Shown one piece after another: positions 58,230-64,000 of a stretch of 64,000 nucleotides of DNA (its first letter is position 1; each line of letters opens with the position of its first letter). The stretch is from Symsagittifera roscoffensis (taxonomy: Eukaryota > Xenacoelomorpha > Acoela > Convolutidae), in NCBI RefSeq assembly GCF_963678635.1, contig NC_087069.1:3052166-3116165 (forward strand), written 5' to 3'. The position numbers were made by a program, and so were the translations under genes. The notes beneath the pieces are model-generated. The model did not search any database, was not told where the DNA came from, and worked only from the letters and a program-made list of their open reading frames with translations.

Positions 58230-58847
58230 TTGCGACAACTGAAAATCAAAATTTAGTTTGATCAGAAGACTCGAATCAGAATTGCAGGAAAGTAAAAAAA
58301 ATCATACTCGAGTAAAATTGCTATTCGCAATTTTACGGAAACCCTCAATTCGAGTAGAGCTGTCTTGTTCCCGATAGAGAACACCAAGAAATTAACAAAG
58401 AGTGCCATCGCTGGGTGAGAGAAAACCTTGCTTGGGCAGGCGCACGAGTGAAGCTGCCCACTGGTTCAGAAAACTAATCTTCTTGAGTTAAAACTGCTTA
58501 TTACCAAAAACATCTAGAGTTGCGTCACTTACATTATTTACCTAAATCTAGAATCGCGCCACAATGTGAGTACTTAATTTAAACTCTTGAGTGCATTTTG
58601 CGTGATTCTGTTTAGATAAGGCGAGCTTTAGGTTGATCCATCTGAAACAATAGACTAGAGCTTCGATCCCTGTTTTTGATGGCAGTCGTGTTTTTTAGGT
58701 ATTTAGCGACCTAGCCATGGAGCGTTCTTATTTCGAGAACAGGGGTATTTTGGTAGTGGCCTTTGAGCTTTAACATGATCTTGTAGTCTCATGTCTTACG
58801 CGACCCGAAATGGCTCCGACTGAATGAAGTATAAAAGCACAAGAGAT
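58230..58847. repeat. 910-bp tandem repeat, diverged first unit (partial)
   Basis: Homologous to 59110-59757 with many differences; it ends with the same TATA-containing block (TATAAAAG at 58830). Confidence 0.75.
58830..58837 (+). promoter_or_regulatory. candidate TATA box of the tandem unit
   Basis: TATAAAAG, repeated at 59740-59747 and 60651-60658. The first two are followed 238 bases later by AATAAA, a possible short transcription unit. Transcription is inferred only. Confidence 0.4.
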
Positions 58848-59757
58848 AATGAGGGAGAAAGAGGATTCGCCTGTAGGCATTCACACACGTCCGTGTGGGG
58901 AAGACGCGAACACAGCACAATTGAGTTGGAAGATATTAGATCATTCAAACAACGCAATGAAACATTGGATTTGCTGCATATTAGGAAACTGAGGCCAGGG
59001 AATGTGCCAGTTGGTCATATTTGGATGTTTGACCTTGATTTGGAAATTCGATCTTAATTTTGGGAGAAATAAATTTTCAAAACACCGAATCGACCTTGTT
59101 ATGCTTAAGTTTCTCCCGAAAACTGAAAATCAGAAATTAATTTGGTCAGAGGACTCGAATCACTAGAGATAAGAGCAGGAAATTTGATAAAAAACCACAC
59201 CAGAGTGAAATTGATATTCGCATTTTCACAGAAAACCATCAATTCGAGTAGTAGAGCTGTTTTGTTGTCGACAGCGAACAACAAAATTTCAGACGGGAAT
59301 GCAATCGGTGGGTGAAAGAAAAACTTGTTTCGTAGGCAGACAGGTGAAGCTGCCCAATTGTTCAAATACTAAATTATTTGCGTTAAAACTTGTAATTACG
59401 AGAACATTTAGAGTGCTTTGCTTATATTACTTACCTAATTCTAGAGTACTTATTTTAATTTCTCGAGTTCATTTTATAAGATTATGTTGAGATAAGGCGA
59501 GTTTTAGGTTGATCCATCTGAAAAGGATCAAAGGTCCACTGTCTAATAAAAACTTATAATTTACTAAGCTTCCAACCCTGTTTTTAATGACGTTCACAAG
59601 TTTTAGGCTTCTAGAGACCTAGCATTGGAGACTTTCCTATTTCTTGAGTGGGGGTTATTTTTGAAGTGGCCTTTAAGCGGTTAGACGATTTTGTGGTCTC
59701 ATGATTTACGCGAACCTAATTGGCTCCGACTGAATGAGGTATAAAAGAACAAGAGAT
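58848..59757. repeat. 910-bp tandem repeat, unit 2
   Basis: Starts within AAGAGATAATGAGGG just after a TATA box and ends with the next TATA box (59740-59747). It contains AATAAA at 59068-59073 and an ORF shadow of 77 codons. Confidence 0.9.
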
Positions 59758-60668
59758 AATGAGGGAGAAAGAGGATTCGCCTGTAGGCATTCACACACGT
59801 CCGTGTGGGGAAGACGCGAACAGAGCACAATTGAGTTGGAAGATATTAGATCATTCAAACAACGCAATGAAACATTGGATTTGCTGCATATTAGGAAACT
59901 GAGGCCAGGGATTGTGCCAGTTGGTCATATTTGGATGTTTGACCTTGATTTGGAAGTTCGATCTTAATTTTGGGAGAAATAAATTTTCAAAACACCGAAT
60001 CGACCTTGTTATGCTTAAGTTTTTCGCGACAACTGAAAATCAGAAATTAATTTGGTCAGAGGACTCGAATCACTAGAGATGAGAGCAGGAAATTTGATAA
60101 AAAACCACACCAGAGTGAAATTGATATTCGCAATTTCACAGAAAACCATCAATTCGAGTAGTAGAGCTGTTTTGTTGTCGACAGCGAACAACAAAAATTC
60201 AGACGGGAATGCAATCGGTGGGTGAAAGAAAAACTTGTTTCGGAAGGCAGACAGGTGAAGCTGCCCAATTGTTCAAATACTAAATTATTTGCGTTAAAAC
60301 TTGTTATTACGAGAACATTTAGAGTGCTTTGCTTATATTACTTACCTAATTCTAGAGTACTTATTTTAATTTCTCGAGTTCATTTTATAAGATTATGTTG
60401 AGATAAGGCGAGTTTTAGGTTGATCCATCTGAAAAGGATCAAAGGTCCACTGTCTAATAAAAACTTATAATTTACTAAGCTTCCAACCCTGTTTTTAATG
60501 ACGTTCACAAGTTTTAGGCTTCTAGAGACCTAGCATTGGAGACTTTCCTATTTCTAGAGTGGGGGCTATTTTTGAAGTGGCCTTTAAGCGGTTAGACGAT
60601 TTTGTGGTCTCATGATTTACGCGAACCTAATTGGCTCCGACTGAATGAGGTATAAAAGAACAAGAGAT
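59758..60668. repeat. 910-bp tandem repeat, unit 3
   Basis: Close copy of unit 2 (offset 910-911). AATAAA at 59978-59983, last TATA at 60651-60658; homology stops at CAAGAGATA, where unrelated sequence begins. Confidence 0.9.
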
Positions 60669-62261
60669 AGTGTCCCTGACACTTCAGCCAATGGTAATAG
60701 GGCTATTTTGCTTAGCCTCATATGTGACATAAACAGACGACTGTTACATAGTGTTTTTATGGCGCTCCTGGGTGGGCCCGAACCAACTACTTTTCAGTTA
60801 ACAGCTGGTTAACAGACGTAACATGCCGCACCTGGGTGTTTTACGATATCAAGACTACATGATCGAACCCACTTGACGTAATTCCGGTATACATGCCCAT
60901 TCTAGAGCACTGGGGGTATGGTTTCACTGGAACGTGTCCACCTCCTGGTATTACCGTGATAGCTTTTTAGGTAAACTTGCGAAAAATTCTTTGTGCGCTT
61001 TCCAATACGAGGCTCAGCTAACCGAGTGTGGAGGGCCACTAGAGGAACAAAAAAAAACGGGTAGAAACAAAAAGTGAAACAAAAAGCGAATAAAAGAAGA
61101 AAACTAGTAAGAACAAACCATAAAAACTGAAAAAGGACATTGAATTTGATTTCCAGATTAGTTGGATCGGGACCTTTATATTAACTATTAGTATAATCAT
61201 ACTTTTTCCCAATAAGGCCGATCGTTTCGATCAAAACAGAAAGTATTGAGTAGGGGTGCCAGAATTCGGGGCGTTGAATGAGTTTTCACATAGCCTTGCA
61301 ATCTTGAAGAACCACTGGGAGACTTCACTGGAGTAGGCAACCAGACGGAAAGCAAAGTGGTTCGTAGGACTGGGGTCTGGGATAAAAGAGGAAGCTACAG
61401 GGAAGAGACTATCGGTAGTGCGACTAGAGCAGTGGGACAACAAGAGAGGATCACCGGTGTGTGCTGTTTGGTCGAACGTGTTATCCACCTTAAAATCCAC
61501 TTTGTGCTATAGGAGATAATAAAAAAAAGTGAATAAGCGGAACCCCACAGTTTTAAGGAAACGTTTTTACTTGAACAGAACTTGGAAACAGGTTCTAGAT
61601 GTTTCTTTTGAGTGGTTCAGCACCCATGCCGCTTAAGGTGTTTTTCGGCTTGAGTTGGGGGCTAGAAAGGGGGAGGCTAGAAGGTGGGTTGGTTAGGATA
61701 AAGGGCGGTGGTTTGAAATTGTAAAAAGGGGTTCCCATTACAGTAAATATACAATCGACATCGTCGATTCAGTTACTTTAGACAAACCAGAGTCTACACA
61801 GACCACCAAGAAGACTCAAAACAAGAATTGGAACGCGAACGTAGCCTAGAGTAAACTCGAGTTAAGGTAGATGATGTGGCCGGATGGGTCGGGGATTGAA
61901 AATAGACATTAGTTATCGGAAACTCAGAAGCAACGTCAAAGTAATTAAAAACCCAACAGCAACGTTAAAGGGAGCGGAAGAAAGCGTTACAACCAGTTAT
62001 CAGATAAACTTTTTTGAAAGACGGATTCGTCAAGTTTTAATCCAAAAATTTATAATTATAGAGATTTTACTCCAGATTTTGAGTTTTTACTGAGAGTTTA
62101 AAAAAAAATTGGGTCATTTTCAACCATAACTTGTGTGTAACAAACCAACTGGCTTTTAAATTGCATTAGATTGAAGAAAAACAGGACATTTTATAGAAAC
62201 TTAGATAAATTATGGTGAGAAATTTAGGAGTGGGGTCATTTTAAACGAATTCCTAAGGCAG
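60669..62261. other. no gene recognised
   Basis: Mixed-composition DNA. Open frames of 89 codons (- strand 61500-61231) and 69 codons (+ strand 61884-62093) have no recognised motif and are left out. Confidence 0.5.
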
Positions 62262-64000
62262 TTCTGGGATAGTAGATTAAATGTCCCAACACTTGATTCC
62301 TGGAATAGTAAATCAAGGGTCTCAACATTTGAGTAAACTACGCGTCCCAACACATGAGTCCTGGGATAGTAAATTACGGTCCCAACACATGGATAAACTA
62401 CGGGACCAAAAACTTGAGTCCGGGGATAGTATATTAAATGTCCCAACACTTGAGTCCTGGGATAGTAAATTAAGGGGCCCAACACTTGAGTAAAAAAAAG
62501 TTTTCAAGTCCTGAGTCCTGACATAGTAAAATAATAGTCCCAACACTTGAGTATATAAGGGTCCCAACAATTGAGTCCAGGGATTTTAAACTAAGGGGTC
62601 CAGCACTTGAGTCCTTGTATAGTGAATTAAGTTTACCAACACTTAGTCCTGGGATAGAAATTTAGATGTTTCAATACTTGAAACAATTAAGGCTCTCAAC
62701 ACTTGAGCCCTGGGATAGTAAATAGGGTTCCCAAGACTTGAGTAAATTGAGGGATCCAACACTCGAGTCAATTAAGGGTCCCATCACTTGAGTCCTGAGA
62801 TAGTCAATTAAAGGTATCAAAACTTGAACCCTTGGATAGTAAATTAAGTGTTCCAACAGTTAGTTCTGAGATAGTAGATTAAGTGTCCTAACACTCGGTC
62901 CTGGGATAGTAATTTAAGTGTCCTCAAACTTGAGTCCTGGTATAGAAAAATAAGTGTCCCAACAGTTGAGTCCTGGGATAGTAAATTAAGGGTCCCAACA
63001 CTTGAGTAAATTAAGGCTTCAAACACTTGAATCCTGGGATAGTAAATTGAGGGTCCCAACATTTGAGTGAATGGAGGGTCCCAATACTTGAGTAAAATAA
63101 GGGTCCAATCACTTGTTTCCGGGGATAGTAAAGTAAATTTCCCATCAATTAGACCTGGGATAGTAAAATAAGTGTCTCATCACTTAGTGCTGGCATAGTA
63201 ACTATAGTGTCCCAACACTTGAGCCCTCGATTAAAAAAAAAATTCCGAACACTCGAGTCCTCGGATAGTAGACTAAGTGTCCCTACACGACGTCCTGGGT
63301 TAGTAGATTAAGTGTCCCAACACTTAGTCCTGGGATAGTAGATTAAGTGTCCCCTTACTCAGTCCTGTGATAGTAAATTAAGTGTTCAAACACTTAAGTA
63401 AACTAAGGCTCCCAACACTTTAATCCTGGGATAGTAAATTAAGGGTCCCAACACTTGAATGAATTAAGTGTTCCAACGATTGAGTAAAACAAGGATCTAG
63501 TCATTTGAGTCCTGGGATAGTAAAGTAAGTGTCCCATCACTTAGTCCTGGGATAGTAGATTAAGTGTCTCAACACTCAGTGCTGGGATGGTAACTTATTT
63601 GTCCTAAAACTTGAGTTCTGGTATAGTAAATTAATTGTCCCAACAGTTGAGTCCTGGGATAGTAGATTAAGTGTCCCAACACTTAATCCTGAGATAGTAG
63701 ATTAAGGCTAACAACACTTAGTCCTGGGATACTAATAAAGGTCCCAACAGTTGAGTCCTGGGATAGTAGATTAAGTGTCCCAACACTTGATTCCTGGGAC
63801 AAGATTAAGTGTCCCAACACTTAGTCCCGGGATAGTAGAATAAGTGTCGCAACACTTAATACTGAGATAGTAGATTAAGGGTAACAACACTTAGCCCTGG
63901 GATACTAATGAAGGTGCCAACAGTTGAGTCCTGGGATAGTAGATTAAGTGTCCCAACACTTGAGTCCCGGGACAAGATTAAGTGTCCCAACACTTAGTCC
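62262..64000. repeat. satellite array, about 36-bp monomer with internal inverted repeat
   Basis: Monomers of the type GTCCTGGGATAGTAGATTAA then GTGTCCCAACACTTGA, roughly 48 in the window, running off its end. AAGTGT, CCCA, ACACTT inside many monomers forms a 6-bp stem with a 4-base loop. Monomers are diverged on the left and more uniform on the right, where blocks of about 173 bp (five monomers) repeat (63741 and 63914). Confidence 0.95.

Noticed and set aside
58824-59057. 77-codon frame conserved at 59734-59967 as a protein gene
   Set aside because: Its start codon lies in the TATA region, and most base differences between copies change the amino acid.
60755-60840. tRNA on the - strand (GGGCCCGAACC resembles an inverted box B)
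   Set aside because: T-arm pairing is imperfect and no box A at proper spacing was found.
61231-61500. 89-codon frame on the - strand
   Set aside because: No recognised motif, neighbour or splice context.
62210-63062. Several 60-90 codon frames rich in IYYPRTQV-type repeats
   Set aside because: By-products of the 36-bp satellite, whose monomer length is a multiple of three.
1-64000. CRISPR arrays or bacterial operons
   Set aside because: The repeat arrays lack unique spacers of constant length, and spliced animal genes show the DNA is eukaryotic.

Overview
The window is animal nuclear DNA: AT-rich, intron-bearing and full of transposable elements, with no operons or bacterial signals. It holds the 3' end of an ODAD3 (CCDC151) gene for docking outer dynein arms in motile cilia, a nearly intact RGS12-type gene (PDZ, PTB, RGS, two RBDs, GoLoco) and a small secreted C-type lectin. 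A ciliated marine invertebrate fits best. One candidate non-canonical GA-AG intron would suit a larvacean-like tunicate, but this is only a hint and the species cannot be fixed from the sequence.

Layout. 1-1901: unrecognised DNA, a 200-N gap and a GC-rich palindromic minisatellite. 1902-17289: six ODAD3 exons on the + strand, with introns holding foldback repeats, hairpins, a 6.5-kb Ty3/gypsy-type element (8115-14646, LTRs nearly identical, frames broken) and a hAT-type MITE fragment. 17290-24000: repeats, including a 411-bp hAT-type MITE with an 8-bp target duplication, a dead Tc1/mariner transposase and an inverted AT-rich repeat family. 24000-25437: plain intergenic DNA upstream of RGS12. 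25438-32029: RGS12 in two coding exons whose phases match (1653 residues predicted).

32.7-54.6 kb: tandem segmental duplications built from a BEL/Pao retrotransposon on the - strand (LTR, integrase, reverse transcriptase and gag remnants) plus the first exon of a C-type lectin gene. The complete lectin gene is at 54622-55939. Three upstream copies keep only the start codon, signal peptide and the beginning of the domain. The last copy received a hAT-type MITE, which then received a 5'-truncated LINE; paralogous copies preserve the empty site. Two more MITEs of the same family lie at 56952-57389.

58.2-60.7 kb: a 910-bp tandem repeat in which each unit carries a TATA box and an AATAAA signal. 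62.26-64.0 kb: a satellite of about 36-bp monomers, most with an internal inverted repeat, running off the end of the window. The three host genes show no functional link; the main story is mobile-element and duplication history.
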